Below, one piece after another: positions 51,571-62,513 of a stretch of DNA of 64,000 nt. Positions within the stretch are counted from its first letter, which is position 1; every line of letters starts with the position of its first letter. Origin of the DNA: Mesobacillus jeotgali (GTDB lineage: Bacteria > Bacillota > Bacilli > Bacillales > Cytobacillaceae); assembly GCF_900166585.1 (NCBI RefSeq), contig NZ_FVZC01000009.1, positions 1,251,444 through 1,315,443 of the forward strand, in the 5' to 3' direction. Position numbers and translations under genes: made by a program. The notes beneath the pieces are model-generated. The model worked only from the letters and a program-made list of their open reading frames with translations, made no database searches and had not been told where the DNA came from.

Positions 51571-52131
51571 ATGATACAAACAGTCAATCAAACAGTAATG
51601 CATAGTTACCCAGGAATGGTGGCCCTCGTTACAGTTACGCATAAAGGGGAAAATAATATTATGGCAGCTGGCTGGCACACTTATATATCTTATGATCCGC
51701 CAATTTATGGGGTCGCAATCGGACGTGAACGTCATACATATCAAATGATAAAAGATGCAGAGAAATTTGCCATTAATTTTGTTCCATTTGAAAATTCAAG
51801 CCTCATTCAGCAAGCAGGTGTATATTCTGGTTCTAGGGTCAATAAATTCGAGAAAGAGAACATACGTTTCGAACATGGTTCAGCAACAAATTCACCAATT
51901 CTCCATGATGCTTACATAGCATATGAATGTGAAGTGATGGACCGCAACAGTTATGGAGACCACGATTGGTTCGTTGGCAAAATCGTACAATTTTACAAAG
52001 ATAAAGATAAATTTTATAAAAATGGCTTGCCTAACTTCGATAAATTAACAATACCGCTTTATTTGGGAAGATCACAATATACTTGTATCGGCAAAAAAAG
52101 TGAATTTGTTTCTCATAAGATAGAAGAATAG
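51571..52131 (+). CDS. Flavin reductase-like domain protein
   Basis: A 186-residue FMN-binding split-barrel protein of the DIM6/NTAB family: YPGMVALVTVTHKGENNIMAAGWHTYISYDPPIYGVAIGRERHTYQMI holds the flavin-binding strands. ATG 51571 is preferred (nine bases after GAAAGGA); ATG 51565 is the alternative. Family members reduce flavin for a monooxygenase partner or act as flavin oxidoreductases. The two LLM proteins in this window are possible but distant partners. Confidence 0.83.
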   Translation: MIQTVNQTVMHSYPGMVALVTVTHKGENNIMAAGWHTYISYDPPIYGVAIGRERHTYQMIKDAEKFAINFVPFENSSLIQQAGVYSGSRVNKFEKENIRFEHGSATNSPILHDAYIAYECEVMDRNSYGDHDWFVGKIVQFYKDKDKFYKNGLPNFDKLTIPLYLGRSQYTCIGKKSEFVSHKIEE

Positions 52132-52179
52132 AAAGTAAAACAATAGAAAAAAATCATTTTTTTTATTAGACGGTAACAC

Positions 52180-52284
52180 AGGAAATCCCATTTCAAAATG
52201 GAAAAGGGGAGACTAACTTTTTTAAAATTAATCGGCAACTATTAAAAGTTTCAGGGCACCTTAAATGGTGTCCTTTTATTTTTT
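52180..52284 (+). terminator. Structured intergenic segment ending in a terminator
   Basis: The stem AGGGCACC (52253-52260) with GGTGTCCT (52267-52274) is followed by TTTATTTTTT, a good terminator. About 60 bases upstream CCATTTCAAAATGG (within 52188-52202) and TCCC/GGGGA can form a second hairpin. The segment precedes, and is not part of, the permease promoter at 52367. I cannot match it to a known riboswitch. Confidence 0.6.
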
Positions 52285-52366
52285 AAAAACAGTTCTTCAG
52301 GAAAAAGATAATGACGATTTATATTTTCACAATTTAATAATTTGGTGAAAATTAAAAAAATTTTCA

Positions 52367-52395
52367 TTTACAAACAGGTTCTTTGTTAGTAAAAT
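52367..52395 (+). promoter_or_regulatory. Predicted sigma-A promoter of the amino acid permease
   Basis: TTTACA (52367-52372) and TAAAAT (52390-52395) with a 17-base spacer. The start of transcription would be near 52402, leaving a leader of about 43 bases. Confidence 0.7.
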
Positions 52396-52444
52396 AAGCA
52401 ATTGTATTCGACTAAATTCGACACAAATTAATCTGGGGGCTTTT

Positions 52445-53830
52445 ATGAGTTTATTGAGGAAAAAACAAGTATCAAATGAATTATCGGATAATTCACTTAA
52501 TAGAGTATTGGGTGCATTGGATTTAACCATGCTTGGTGTAGGTGCAATTATTGGAACTGGCGTGTTCGTATTAACCGGCGTAGCTGCTGCAAAATACGCT
52601 GGTCCTGCATTAATATTATCTTTTATCATTGCTGGCTTGGCTTGTGTTTTTGCCGCATTATGCTATTCGGAATTCGCTTCAATGATTCCACAATCGGGGA
52701 GTGCTTATACTTATAGCTATGTTGCATTCGGAGAAATCTTTGCCTGGATACTTGGATGGGATTTAGTTTTAGAATATGGGCTTGCATCATCAGCAGTAGC
52801 AAGCGGCTGGTCGGGATATTTTCAAAGTCTTTTATCCGGTTTTGGAATTCATATTCCAACAGCATTGACAAGTGCTTTTGATCCAACAAAAGGGACTGTG
52901 ATTGATTTACCGGCAGTAATTATAGTTCTTTTGGTTACATTATTACTCTCCAGAGGAGTAAAGGAATCGGCTAAGTTTAACGCAATTATGGTTGTAATAA
53001 AGGTTGCGGTAGTACTTCTCTTTATTGTTGTGGGAGTTTGGTATGTAGAGCCAGCTAACTGGTCACCATTTATGCCTTTTGGATTTTCTGGTGTAACCGC
53101 TGGGGCTGCAGTTGTGGTTTTTGCTTACTTTGGATTTGATGCAGTTTCGACTGCCGCCGAGGAAGTAAAAAATCCTCAGCGGAATCTCCCAATAGGAATT
53201 ATCTCTGCACTGGTAATATGTACAATTCTTTATATTGCTGTTTCACTTATCTTAACAGGAATCGTTCCTTTCAATATGTTAAACGTGAAGGATCCGGTCG
53301 CTTTTGCATTACAGTTTATCGGGCTGGACTGGGCAGCAGGCTTCATCTCACTTGGTGCGATAGTAGGTATCACTACAGTACTAATTGTTATGATGTTTGG
53401 ACAAACAAGATTATTCTTTGCAATGGGCCGTGATGGACTTTTGCCTAAGGCTATGTCAACAGTGAATGAAAAGTCAAAGGTGCCATTCACGAGTACATGG
53501 ATTACTGGTATTCTAGTATCCCTTTTTGCTGGTTTTGTTCCTCTGGATAAGTTAGCAGAGCTTACAAGTATCGGTACTTTATTCGCATTTGCCACTGTTT
53601 CTCTGGGAGTCGCTGTCCTTCGTAAAACCCGCCCGGAAATTAAACGCGGTTTTAAAACCCCTTGGGTTCCTCTGATACCAGCTTTGGCAGTGATATTTTG
53701 TTTATACTTGATGTTACAGCTTTCAGCATTTACATGGAAAGGGTTCTTTGTGTGGCTAGTATTGGGTCTAGTGATTTACGCAGGATATGGATACAAAAAT
53801 AGTATATTGAATAAGGTAAAAGGAAAATAA
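52445..53830 (+). CDS. Amino acid permease (APC family, YfnA-like)
   Basis: A 461-residue transporter with twelve hydrophobic segments. LTMLGVGAIIGTGVFVLTGVAA is the APC helix 1, and CYSEFASMIPQSGSAYTYSYVAFGE follows. The sequence and length resemble Bacillus subtilis YfnA, which has been linked to methylthioribose or amino acid uptake. Unlike YfnA, no SAM (S-box) leader is seen ahead of it. It starts at ATG 52445 behind CTGGGGGC. Confidence 0.88.
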   Translation: MSLLRKKQVSNELSDNSLNRVLGALDLTMLGVGAIIGTGVFVLTGVAAAKYAGPALILSFIIAGLACVFAALCYSEFASMIPQSGSAYTYSYVAFGEIFAWILGWDLVLEYGLASSAVASGWSGYFQSLLSGFGIHIPTALTSAFDPTKGTVIDLPAVIIVLLVTLLLSRGVKESAKFNAIMVVIKVAVVLLFIVVGVWYVEPANWSPFMPFGFSGVTAGAAVVVFAYFGFDAVSTAAEEVKNPQRNLPIGIISALVICTILYIAVSLILTGIVPFNMLNVKDPVAFALQFIGLDWAAGFISLGAIVGITTVLIVMMFGQTRLFFAMGRDGLLPKAMSTVNEKSKVPFTSTWITGILVSLFAGFVPLDKLAELTSIGTLFAFATVSLGVAVLRKTRPEIKRGFKTPWVPLIPALAVIFCLYLMLQLSAFTWKGFFVWLVLGLVIYAGYGYKNSILNKVKGK

Positions 53831-53853
53831 TTATTCCATTCATCTACAAAATG

Positions 53854-53903
53854 CCCCGAATAAAGCCCGCTTAAAAGAAAAGTGAGCACTTTCGGGGTTT
53901 TTT
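53854..53903 (+). terminator. Intrinsic terminator with long hairpin
   Basis: CCCCGAA (53854-53860) pairs with TTCGGGG (53891-53897), with a 30-base interior that folds partly on itself, followed by TTTTTT. Confidence 0.75.
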
Positions 53904-53907
53904 ATTG

Positions 53908-54570
<663 letters not shown>

Positions 54571-54577
54571 AAAAATA

Positions 54578-54601
54578 AAACACAGGCCTAAACCTGTGTT
54601 T
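54578..54601 (-). terminator. Intrinsic terminator of the stay-green gene
   Basis: AAACACAGG and CCTGTGTTT (54578-54601) form the stem; on the minus strand TTTTATTTTTTT follows. It overlaps the stop codon. Confidence 0.85.
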
Positions 54602-55079
54602 CTGCAATTCTTTCACTTTTTGCTTTGTTCAGATAGAATCTTGGGGTTCCATAATAAGCGATTTCATTAAATTCTTGAAAACTGGATAAGAACTGTACAT
54701 AGATCGGTGCATCCAGCAATAAAGGATGATAGGTAAAAAATCGTCTGTCTCCATAAATCATTGCTGTCAATGCCAAATCCAATTCTCTTTTGAAAATCAT
54801 ATATCGGATCCGTGACATATTCAGGTCGTATTCTCCATTGCTGACATAAACTTTCGTATAAAGGATATATTCACCATTCATAGTTATCCAGTCTGCCAAT
54901 ACTTCATCCCGCATTTTATAGTTGATGGCCTGGTAATCATAAACATTCCCGATTGATAAAAATAAATCCCCTGTAAGATCGGAATGTGTTAAAGTATATT
55001 TCCGGCTATCTATAGGCACTAATGCAGTTGCTGGAGGAATAAAATTAACCGTCAATTTCTCTGGCTTAAATTTGCTCAT
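54588..55079 (-). CDS. Stay-green (SGR) family protein
   Basis: A 163-residue soluble protein recognised by FKPEKLTVNFIPPATALVPIDSRKYTLTHSDLTGDLFLSIG, VLADW...YVYVSNGE-type strands, and FKRELDLALTAMIYGDRRFF followed by LLLDAPIYVQFLS. These are the conserved blocks of the stay-green family, known in plants as chlorophyll a magnesium-dechelatase and found also in some Bacilli and Clostridia. ATG 55079 follows AAGGAG at proper distance; a longer frame begins at 55100. A chlorophyll substrate is unlikely here, so the native role is unknown. It is a single gene with its own terminator. Confidence 0.8.
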   Translation of the reverse strand: MSKFKPEKLTVNFIPPATALVPIDSRKYTLTHSDLTGDLFLSIGNVYDYQAINYKMRDEVLADWITMNGEYILYTKVYVSNGEYDLNMSRIRYMIFKRELDLALTAMIYGDRRFFTYHPLLLDAPIYVQFLSSFQEFNEIAYYGTPRFYLNKAKSERIAETQV

Positions 55080-55159
55080 GGCTAAGGCTCCTTCCTGCAA
55101 AAAAGATCCTTTTCCAATAGCTTATGCCATACAGCGTGAATCCGTGACAATCGCCTAAA

Positions 55160-55918
55160 TCAACGGGATCCAAGATTGGCTGCGCTTGCATTCAGTAATT
55201 TCCATTTCCCATCATTATATAACCAGCTAGATTCCAAATTTGCTATAACATCGGCATTATAAGCTCCATTTATTCGCTGGCTGCCTGCTAAACCATAGTG
55301 GTCACCTTTGAGTTTAATTGGTTTTAATGTTCCAAATGGAAGAACCATAAGTTCGGTTGGTTCATTTAACTTACCATTATGAAAAAGACCGAGCCGGTCA
55401 TAATCTTCTTTTCTGTCGCTTAAGTTAAAATTGTAAGATTGGCCTGTTTCCACTATTGACAAGTAGGCTTTATACCCGTCTTGAAATTGACTGTTTGCAG
55501 ACAAAGGTTCAGGTACAGTCAAATTGGCAACCTTAAAATCCTTTAAAGTGTATAAATAAAAATGGGAAAGTCCTCCACTACCTCCTGTAGGAACACTTAT
55601 AAAAATGTCCTTTACAGAATCCCGATTCAAATCCTTATACTCAGTTGATGGATCATATCCCCCATCGAGTTGAATTTTATATGTCTGGCCATTTGAAGCT
55701 TTTATTTTCAAATATATCTTCTTAAGAAACTGTGCACCTTCCCCATAAGGCACTCCTTTTACATAAACTAAGTCCTTTTTTCCGTCTCCTGTGACATCTA
55801 CCTTATCTTCTTGTACTGTAACTGTTTTCTCCCTTGACTCACCCGCATATGCACCGGTTAAGGCTGTCAATGACATAAAAAAGAAAGCGGTGAAGGTCAT
55901 TAAAAGTTCCTTTTTCAT
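55160..55918 (-). CDS. Secreted protein of unknown function
   Basis: A 252-residue protein with a clear signal peptide (KKELLMTFTAFFFMSLTALTGAYAGES) and cleavage probably after AYA. The mature part contains VDVTGDGKKDLVYVKG and DLNRDSVKDIFISVPTGG, which look like the Asp-rich metal-binding turns of FG-GAP/VCBS repeats. I do not recognise a named family. ATG 55918 is chosen, behind TTGGAGGG; the frame begins at TTG 55933. Confidence 0.7.
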   Translation of the reverse strand: MKKELLMTFTAFFFMSLTALTGAYAGESREKTVTVQEDKVDVTGDGKKDLVYVKGVPYGEGAQFLKKIYLKIKASNGQTYKIQLDGGYDPSTEYKDLNRDSVKDIFISVPTGGSGGLSHFYLYTLKDFKVANLTVPEPLSANSQFQDGYKAYLSIVETGQSYNFNLSDRKEDYDRLGLFHNGKLNEPTELMVLPFGTLKPIKLKGDHYGLAGSQRINGAYNADVIANLESSWLYNDGKWKLLNASAANLGSR

Positions 55919-55972
55919 TGTGCATCCCTCCAATATAGTTAATATCTCTAAAAATGGAAAAAAGATACACTG

Positions 55973-56000
55973 AAAACCCTCTGATTACTCAGAGGGTTTT
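55973..56000. terminator. Intrinsic terminator of the second alanine symporter
   Basis: AAAACCCTCTG (55973-55983) pairs with CAGAGGGTTTT (55990-56000) around a six-base loop. A/T-rich flanks allow use from the minus strand. Confidence 0.85.
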
Positions 56001-56010
56001 GGAATTTTTA

Positions 56011-57435
56011 TTATTCCTTCGTTTGCGCGTTCTTTCGGCATTCCCATGACTCTATTCCCTTTAAACCATCAATTGAATCTGCATAAAATACAGGGTCTCT
56101 TCCTTGTTTTCGCTGTTCCCTGTAATCCTTTAATGCTGCCATGGCAATCTTGGCAAGCAAAGTAATTGCCAAAAGGTTAATTAGTGCCATAATCCCCATG
56201 AATAAATCTGCCAGGTTCCAGACAATCGCTAAATCGACGACTGAACCGAATAAAACCATGGCGATTACTGCAAGTCGATATACAAATAAAGCAGTTTTAC
56301 TTTCTTTTATGAACTCGATATTCGTTTCGCCGTAATAGTAATTTCCAATAATCGAAGTGAAAGCAAACAGGAATATAGCTGCTCCAACGAATGTTGGTGC
56401 CCATGCCCCAACATGGGTTGTCAATGCTGCCTGGGTTAATTGTATACCATCTAAATCAGCATTTGTATACTCTCCGGACATAATGATGATGAACGCTGTT
56501 GCTGAACAAATCAAAATCGTATCAGTAAATACTCCGAGTGTTTGGATTAATCCCTGTTTTACTGGATGTGTCACAGCAGCAGTAGCAGCTGCATTCGGTG
56601 CACTGCCCATCCCGGCTTCGTTTGAGAAAAGCCCTCGTTTGATTCCCATCATGACTGCTGCTCCCATACCTCCTCCGACGGCTTCTTGAAGTCCAAAAGC
56701 GTTTTTGAAGATCAGTGAGAACATGGCTGGTATTTCACTAAAATTTGTGAAAACGATGTACAAAGCCAGAATCAAATATAGAACCGCCATAATTGGTACA
56801 ATGATTTGGGATACAAACGCAATCCTTTTTATACCTCCAAAAATGATTGCTGCAGTCATTGCGCTCAAAATAATTCCCATCCAGAAACGATCAAATCCAA
56901 AGGCCTGGTCAAACGCAAGAGAGATGGTGTTTGATTGTACAGAACTAAATACCAGACCAAAGGTAAAGACAATGATGACTGCAAATAGGATTCCAAGCCA
57001 CCTTTTGTTCAAGCCTCGTTCCATATAGTAGGCCGGCCCGCCTCTGTATTCATCCTTGTCCTTTACTTTATAAATCTGGGCCAGGGTGCTCTCAATAAAG
57101 GCTGAAGCTGCGCCAATAAAAGCAATAAGCCACATCCAAAACACTGCGCCGGGTCCGCCTGCTGAAATGGCTGTTGCCACACCGGCAAGGTTGCCTGTAC
57201 CAACCCTCGAAGCAAGACTGACCGTAAAGGCTTGAAACGAGGATCTTCCCCTTTTCCCTTCAGAAGAAACGGTTGCAGGATCCTTTAATACCCTGATCAT
57301 TTCCGGGAAGTATTTAAACTGGACAAATCTTGTCCTGAAAGTGAAATATGTACCTAATATAACGAGGACCGCAATTAAGATATAGCTCCACATATAGTCG
57401 TTCAATTGAGTTATAATATTGTTGAAAATTTCCAT
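56011..57435 (-). CDS. Sodium:alanine symporter (AGCS family)
   Basis: A 474-residue AGCS transporter paralogous to the one at 31206. It shares SLASRVGTGNLAGVATAISAGGPGAVFWMW, GGPAYYMERGL and KRGLFSNEAGMGSAPNAAATAAVTHP. It begins at ATG 57435 behind AAGGAG. The two differ in the GMGSAPN versus GQGTGAH region that lines the substrate path, so preferences for alanine, glycine or glutamine may differ. Confidence 0.92.
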   Translation of the reverse strand: MEIFNNIITQLNDYMWSYILIAVLVILGTYFTFRTRFVQFKYFPEMIRVLKDPATVSSEGKRGRSSFQAFTVSLASRVGTGNLAGVATAISAGGPGAVFWMWLIAFIGAASAFIESTLAQIYKVKDKDEYRGGPAYYMERGLNKRWLGILFAVIIVFTFGLVFSSVQSNTISLAFDQAFGFDRFWMGIILSAMTAAIIFGGIKRIAFVSQIIVPIMAVLYLILALYIVFTNFSEIPAMFSLIFKNAFGLQEAVGGGMGAAVMMGIKRGLFSNEAGMGSAPNAAATAAVTHPVKQGLIQTLGVFTDTILICSATAFIIIMSGEYTNADLDGIQLTQAALTTHVGAWAPTFVGAAIFLFAFTSIIGNYYYGETNIEFIKESKTALFVYRLAVIAMVLFGSVVDLAIVWNLADLFMGIMALINLLAITLLAKIAMAALKDYREQRKQGRDPVFYADSIDGLKGIESWECRKNAQTKE

Positions 57436-57585
57436 AGAAAACTCCTTATCGTTTTTAAAGTTATTTTGATATAGTTCTTAATGTACCAAAAGGGAAACCT
57501 CATTACAATGGTTCCTGATTGCCATATACCAATTAATTCGATGTTTTAACCTCTAAGCATTTAGCTTAAATTCGTAAATAAAAAC

Positions 57586-57615
57586 AAAAAACACAGCAAA
57601 ATCGCTGTGTTTTTT
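57586..57615 (-). terminator. Intrinsic terminator of parEC
   Basis: AAAAAACACAGC pairs with GCTGTGTTTTTT across a six-base loop; on the minus strand a T-run follows. Confidence 0.88.
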
Positions 57616-57622
57616 ATGTTTA

Positions 57623-60058
57623 TTATTCTGTTTTCTGATCGTTTTCACTTTTCCACATCTTTGTCAGCTTTCCTGTTTCACTTTCATCGACCAGGAAAGA
57701 ACCGTTAGTATAGCGGTCACTGAATCTTAATTGTGAGGCCTTAAGCGAAACAATTTGCTGTTTTTCAGACTGAAATAAGATTTCTTCATCGTCACGTACG
57801 GCTTCTACCCCGATAATGCGGTGCGGGTTTGCTTTTAATTCACGAAGCATCACAACCCCGCGTTTTGCCCGAGATGTTTTCTCGAACTCAGACAGCTTCA
57901 TTTTTTTAACCGCGCCACGCTGGGTTGCAATGACAATGGCTGGACTTTCATTCATATCGACAATTTTTCCGCCGACAACATAGTCTCCATCCTTCAGGTT
58001 CATTCCCTTTACCCCTGCGGCCCTGACACCAATCGGGCTAACTTCCTCTTCGCCGAACCATAGCGCATAACCAAAGTGAGTGGCAAGGAACAAATCTTTT
58101 TCCCCATTTGTAACATGTACATCAACGACTCGATCATCACCCTTCACATTAACAGCAGTTAACGGCTTGGAGTAACGCTGAGCCTTATAGAGGCTCAAAT
58201 CGGATTTTTTCACCATGCCATTCCTCGTAACAAAAACGAAGAATAAGTTCTGGTTGAAATCTGTAACAGGGACGGCTTTAAGGATTTCTTCATCCCGGTC
58301 GAGCGGCACGATATTCGCTACATGCTGGCCAAGGTCCTTCCAGCGGATATCAGGAAGTTCATGAACCGGCAAGTGAAGATAGCTGCCCTTATTGGTAAAC
58401 AGGAGCAAGACATCGGTTGTATTCATATTCAACTGGGACAACAGCCGGTCCGTATCCTTCATTGCGAAATCCTGCCCATTGGAAGCCGCATAAGATCTTT
58501 GGCTTGTTCGCTTGATATATCCATCTTTTGTTACAGTAACAATAACATCTTCGCTAGCGATCAAGACCTCGAGATTGATTTTGATTTCCTCGATTTCTTC
58601 CTCAATCCTTGTTCGGCGATCGTCTGAAAAGCGCTTTTTAACATCTTTCAGTTCTTTTTTAATAACAGACAAAAGCTTCTTCTCGCTCCCAAGAATTGCT
58701 GTTAGCTCATCCACCTTCTTGGAAAGCTCCTCTGCTTCTGCCTGAAGCGCTGTAATATCAGTATTTGTCAGGCGGTATAGCTGTAAAGAAACGATTGCTT
58801 CAGCTTGTACTTCTGTAAATTCGAACTTTTTGATTAAATTATCTTTCGCGTTTCGCTTATCCTTCGAAGCTCGGATAGTAGCAATCACTTGATCCAGGAT
58901 GGAGAGAGCCTTCATAAGGCCCTCGACGATATGCTGTCGGTCGCGTGCTTTTTGGAGATCATACTGGGATCGTTTTGTTACGACATCCTTCTGGTGATCG
59001 ATATAGGCATCGAGCAGCTCGGCTAGACCCATCAATACAGGCCTTTTCTTGTTAATGGCAACCATATTGAAGTTATAGGTAATCTGCAAGTCGCTGTTTT
59101 TATAAAGGTAGTTCAAAACGCCGTTAGCATCTGCTTCCTTTTTAAGCTCAATGACTACCCGCAGTCCCGTCCGGTCTGTTTCATCGCGAACCTCTGAAAT
59201 TCCTTCCACTTTTCGATCCAAACGGAATTCATCAATTCTCTTTACAAGGTTTGCTTTATTGATTTCATAAGGAATTTCCGTGATGACTATCTGCTGTTTG
59301 CCGCCGCGAATATCCTCAATTTCTGCTTTACCGCGGACAATGACCTTACCTTTACCTGTCTTGTAAGCTTTGGCAATTCCTTCCACACCCTGGATGATTC
59401 CCCCAGTTGGGAAGTCCGGTCCTTTGATGACCTTCATCAAATCTTCTACTGTGCATGCTGGGTTTTCCATCCTCATGATGACCCCATCAATCACTTCGGC
59501 CAGATTATGTGGAGGAATATCAGTAGCATAACCTGCAGAAATTCCGGTCGATCCATTCACAAGCAAGTTCGGGAACATGGCAGGAAGCACTGTAGGTTCA
59601 CTTGAGGTATCATCAAAATTCGGAATGAACTCGACGGTCCTCTTTTCAATATCCCTTAAAAGTTCCCCCGCTATCGCCGATAATCTTGCTTCGGTATAAC
59701 GCATCGCCGCTGGGGGATCACCATCGATACTTCCATTATTTCCGTGCATTTCAACAAGGTAATTCCGCACTTTCCAATCCTGGCTCATCCGCACCATTGC
59801 TTCATAAACAGAGGAGTCGCCATGCGGATGGTAATTACCAATTACGTTTCCGACTGTCTTCGCCGATTTACGGAACCCTTTTTCACTTGTATTACCTTCA
59901 ACATGCATAGCGTATAAAATCCTGCGCTGTACAGGCTTCAGGCCATCCCGGGCATCCGGGAGGGCACGTTCCTGGATAATATATTTACTATAACGGCCGA
60001 AACGGTCGCCCAATACGTCTTCTAAAGGGAGGTCACGAAATTTTTCGACTGAACTCAT
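57623..60058 (-). CDS. parC: DNA topoisomerase IV subunit A
   Basis: An 811-residue type IIA topoisomerase subunit, which decatenates daughter chromosomes together with ParE. The active-site Tyr is residue 121 in [10 protein letters not shown]. The quinolone-response region around [13 protein letters not shown] has Ser at 82/83 and Glu at 86, as in sensitive strains. The C-terminal domain has the beta-pinwheel repeats (for example [24 protein letters not shown]). ATG 60058 overlaps the parE stop by four bases. Confidence 0.97.
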   Translation of the reverse strand: MSSVEKFRDLPLEDVLGDRFGRYSKYIIQERALPDARDGLKPVQRRILYAMHVEGNTSEKGFRKSAKTVGNVIGNYHPHGDSSVYEAMVRMSQDWKVRNYLVEMHGNNGSIDGDPPAAMRYTEARLSAIAGELLRDIEKRTVEFIPNFDDTSSEPTVLPAMFPNLLVNGSTGISAGYATDIPPHNLAEVIDGVIMRMENPACTVEDLMKVIKGPDFPTGGIIQGVEGIAKAYKTGKGKVIVRGKAEIEDIRGGKQQIVITEIPYEINKANLVKRIDEFRLDRKVEGISEVRDETDRTGLRVVIELKKEADANGVLNYLYKNSDLQITYNFNMVAINKKRPVLMGLAELLDAYIDHQKDVVTKRSQYDLQKARDRQHIVEGLMKALSILDQVIATIRASKDKRNAKDNLIKKFEFTEVQAEAIVSLQLYRLTNTDITALQAEAEELSKKVDELTAILGSEKKLLSVIKKELKDVKKRFSDDRRTRIEEEIEEIKINLEVLIASEDVIVTVTKDGYIKRTSQRSYAASNGQDFAMKDTDRLLSQLNMNTTDVLLLFTNKGSYLHLPVHELPDIRWKDLGQHVANIVPLDRDEEILKAVPVTDFNQNLFFVFVTRNGMVKKSDLSLYKAQRYSKPLTAVNVKGDDRVVDVHVTNGEKDLFLATHFGYALWFGEEEVSPIGVRAAGVKGMNLKDGDYVVGGKIVDMNESPAIVIATQRGAVKKMKLSEFEKTSRAKRGVVMLRELKANPHRIIGVEAVRDDEEILFQSEKQQIVSLKASQLRFSDRYTNGSFLVDESETGKLTKMWKSENDQKTE

Positions 60059-62034
60059 TCGCCTGGAACCTCCTCTGTAACTGAGATATTTTCATTTTCA
60101 AGAATGTTTCCGTCTTCTTCAAGGCCGAAAGCGACATTTGATTCAATCCATTTCCTTCGTGGCTCGACCTTGTCACCCATAAGCGTCGTGACTCTTCGCT
60201 CAGCTCTTGCAGCATCATCTATCCTAACGCGAATCAAGGTCCTGGTCTCCGGATCCATTGTCGTTTCCCAAAGCTGGTCAGCATTCATTTCGCCGAGTCC
60301 TTTATAACGCTGGATGATATAGCCTTTGCCGACCTTCTTCATAGCACCCTTCAGCTCATCATCGCTCCAGGCATACTCAATGACTTCTTTTTTTCCAGTC
60401 CCCCTGCTGACTTTGTATAACGGAGGAAGGGCAATAAATACTTTGCCCGCTTCAATTAGAGGCTTCATATACCTGTAAAAGAACGTCAATAACAACACCT
60501 GGATATGAGCGCCGTCAGTATCGGCATCTGTCATGATAACAATTTTGTCATAATTAATATCTTCCACATTGAAGTCGGAGCCTACACCGGCACCAATCGC
60601 GTGGATTATTGTATTGATTTCCTCATTTTTAAAAATATCCTGAAGCTTTGCCTTTTCTGTGTTGATGACTTTTCCTCGCAACGGAAGTACTGCCTGGAAC
60701 TTCCTGTCGCGGCCCTGTTTCGCAGAGCCGCCGGCAGAATCCCCCTCGACAAGGTATAGTTCATTTTTTGCAGGATTCTTTGACTGCGCTGGCGTCAATT
60801 TGCCCGATAGCATGGCATCCGATTTTTTTCTCTTTTTCCCGCTACGTGCATCCTCCCGTGCTTTCCGGGCTGCTTCACGTGCCTGGTAAGCCTTAATAGA
60901 CTTACGAATCAGTAATGTACTGAAATCAGGATTTTCCTCAAGGAAATAAGACAGATGTGCGGAAACAACTGAGTCCACTGCAGACCTTGCTTCACTAGTA
61001 CCCAGCTTTCCCTTAGTCTGGCCTTCAAACTGCAGCAGTTCTTCTGGAATTCGGACAGAAACAATTCCAGCGAGTCCTTCGCGGATATCTGCGCCTTCAA
61101 GGTTCTTGTCTTTTTCCTTAAGCAGTCCAACCTTGCGGGCGTATTCATTGAATACCCGGGTCATTGCTGTTTTGGCACCTGCTTCATGTGTTCCGCCATC
61201 TTTGGTACGTACATTATTAACGAATGAAAGGACATTCTCAGAGAATCCATCATTAAACTGGAAGGCAAACTCAACTTCTATTTTGCTGTATTCTCCTTCA
61301 AAGCTGACAACCGGATGCATAACATCCTTTTCTTCGTTTAAATATTCAACAAAAGCTTGAATTCCGGTTTCAAAATGAAAAATTTCTTTTTCGTTATTAC
61401 GCTCATCGATTAATTCTATTTTCAAACCTTTTAACAAGAAGGCAGATTCACGGAGTCTCTCAGACAGAGTGTCATAATTATAAGTCAAAGTAGAGAAAAT
61501 CTCAGCGTCCGGCTTAAAATGGATAGTTGTTCCTGTCTGATTGGTCTTTCCTATCTTCTCGAGAGTAGTCACTGGCTTTCCGCCATTCTCGAAACGCTGC
61601 TCATATACAAAGCCATCCCGTTTGATTGTGACAACGAGCCATTCTGACAGCGCATTAACAACAGAAGCGCCGACACCATGCAGTCCGCCGCTTGTTTTAT
61701 AGCCACCTTGTCCAAATTTGCCGCCAGCGTGCAGCACAGTCAGAATGACTTCCGGAGTTGGTTTTCCAAGCTTATGCATCCCAGTAGGCATGCCTCGGCC
61801 TTTATCCTGGACACTGATTGAATTATCTTTATGAATTTTAACGATGATGTGATTACCGTAGCCGCCGAGTGCTTCGTCAACGGAGTTATCTACGATTTCA
61901 TACACCAAGTGGTGAAGACCCCTGGTATCTGTGCTGCCAATATACATACCCGGCCTTTTGCGGACCGCTTCAAGCCCCTCCAGTACCTGTATCGCATCAT
62001 CATTATAATCGAAAGCTTGCTGATTTCTTGCCAC
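60055..62034 (-). CDS. parE: DNA topoisomerase IV subunit B
   Basis: A 659-residue ATPase subunit. It has the GHKL site ([38 protein letters not shown]), the transducer, and the TOPRIM domain with [15 protein letters not shown] and [14 protein letters not shown] 62034 is chosen: AAAGGGG lies seven bases upstream and the product begins (M)[20 protein letters not shown] like other ParE. ATG 62040 touches the ribosome site. parC follows with ATGA coupling. The divergent plsY gene found next to parE in B. subtilis is not here; a subtilase is instead. Confidence 0.96.
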   Translation of the reverse strand: MARNQQAFDYNDDAIQVLEGLEAVRKRPGMYIGSTDTRGLHHLVYEIVDNSVDEALGGYGNHIIVKIHKDNSISVQDKGRGMPTGMHKLGKPTPEVILTVLHAGGKFGQGGYKTSGGLHGVGASVVNALSEWLVVTIKRDGFVYEQRFENGGKPVTTLEKIGKTNQTGTTIHFKPDAEIFSTLTYNYDTLSERLRESAFLLKGLKIELIDERNNEKEIFHFETGIQAFVEYLNEEKDVMHPVVSFEGEYSKIEVEFAFQFNDGFSENVLSFVNNVRTKDGGTHEAGAKTAMTRVFNEYARKVGLLKEKDKNLEGADIREGLAGIVSVRIPEELLQFEGQTKGKLGTSEARSAVDSVVSAHLSYFLEENPDFSTLLIRKSIKAYQAREAARKAREDARSGKKRKKSDAMLSGKLTPAQSKNPAKNELYLVEGDSAGGSAKQGRDRKFQAVLPLRGKVINTEKAKLQDIFKNEEINTIIHAIGAGVGSDFNVEDINYDKIVIMTDADTDGAHIQVLLLTFFYRYMKPLIEAGKVFIALPPLYKVSRGTGKKEVIEYAWSDDELKGAMKKVGKGYIIQRYKGLGEMNADQLWETTMDPETRTLIRVRIDDAARAERRVTTLMGDKVEPRRKWIESNVAFGLEEDGNILENENISVTEEVPGE

Positions 62035-62331
62035 GAACATACCCCTTTCATTTCTTGCAAACAACATTGACGGTTTTTATGTATAGTGTCAATGAATTCC
62101 TTAACTATTCCTCTTTTTAAGATCGTTTTTTTTTCGCAATATTTTATTGTTTCAACTTGAATACCCTTTTTTGGGTGTTTACGATCCTTTTCACGCGGGA
62201 ATCGGACATATTTACGAAAAAATTCCGGATGCTTTTTAGCTGTGTTTCCACACACTCAACATAGCAACAATGGATGGAAACGCATAGCACATAAAAAAGG
62301 ATATTGAATAAAATGCCCTTTTTTCCTTAAC

Positions 62332-62345
62332 AGAACAATTGTTCT
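62332..62345. promoter_or_regulatory. LexA (SOS) box candidate
   Basis: AGAACAATTGTTCT is a perfect palindrome that contains GAAC-N4-GTTC, the core of the Bacillus LexA site, although the outer bases differ from the full CGAAC/GTTCG form. It lies about 300 bases upstream of parE, next to a TAAAAT -10-like element on the minus strand. Confidence 0.5.
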
Positions 62346-62474
62346 CTTGTTTATTTTACCATAAGTTTGGCGTCTATGCTTAATTGTAGCGATTAATTGG
62401 GATTTGGCAAACGGATTTAAAGAATTAATTCGGAAATTTGTCATAAAAAACAGGATTTTTGGTTACTTGTGCAC

Positions 62475-62513
62475 ACGATAAAGCAAACTTTAGCCATGTC
62501 TTTATCGTTTTTT
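62475..62513 (+). terminator. Terminator-like hairpin upstream of the subtilase
   Basis: ACGATAAAG (62475-62483) pairs perfectly with CTTTATCGT (62500-62508) and is followed by T-rich bases to 62513. There is no plus-strand gene before it, so it would end a short transcript or act as an attenuator 105 bases upstream of the subtilase. Confidence 0.65.

Noticed and set aside
52132..52444. S-box (SAM) or other known riboswitch upstream of the permease
   Set aside because: The conserved cores of the S-box and other common Bacillus riboswitches are absent, and the likely promoter lies after the structure.
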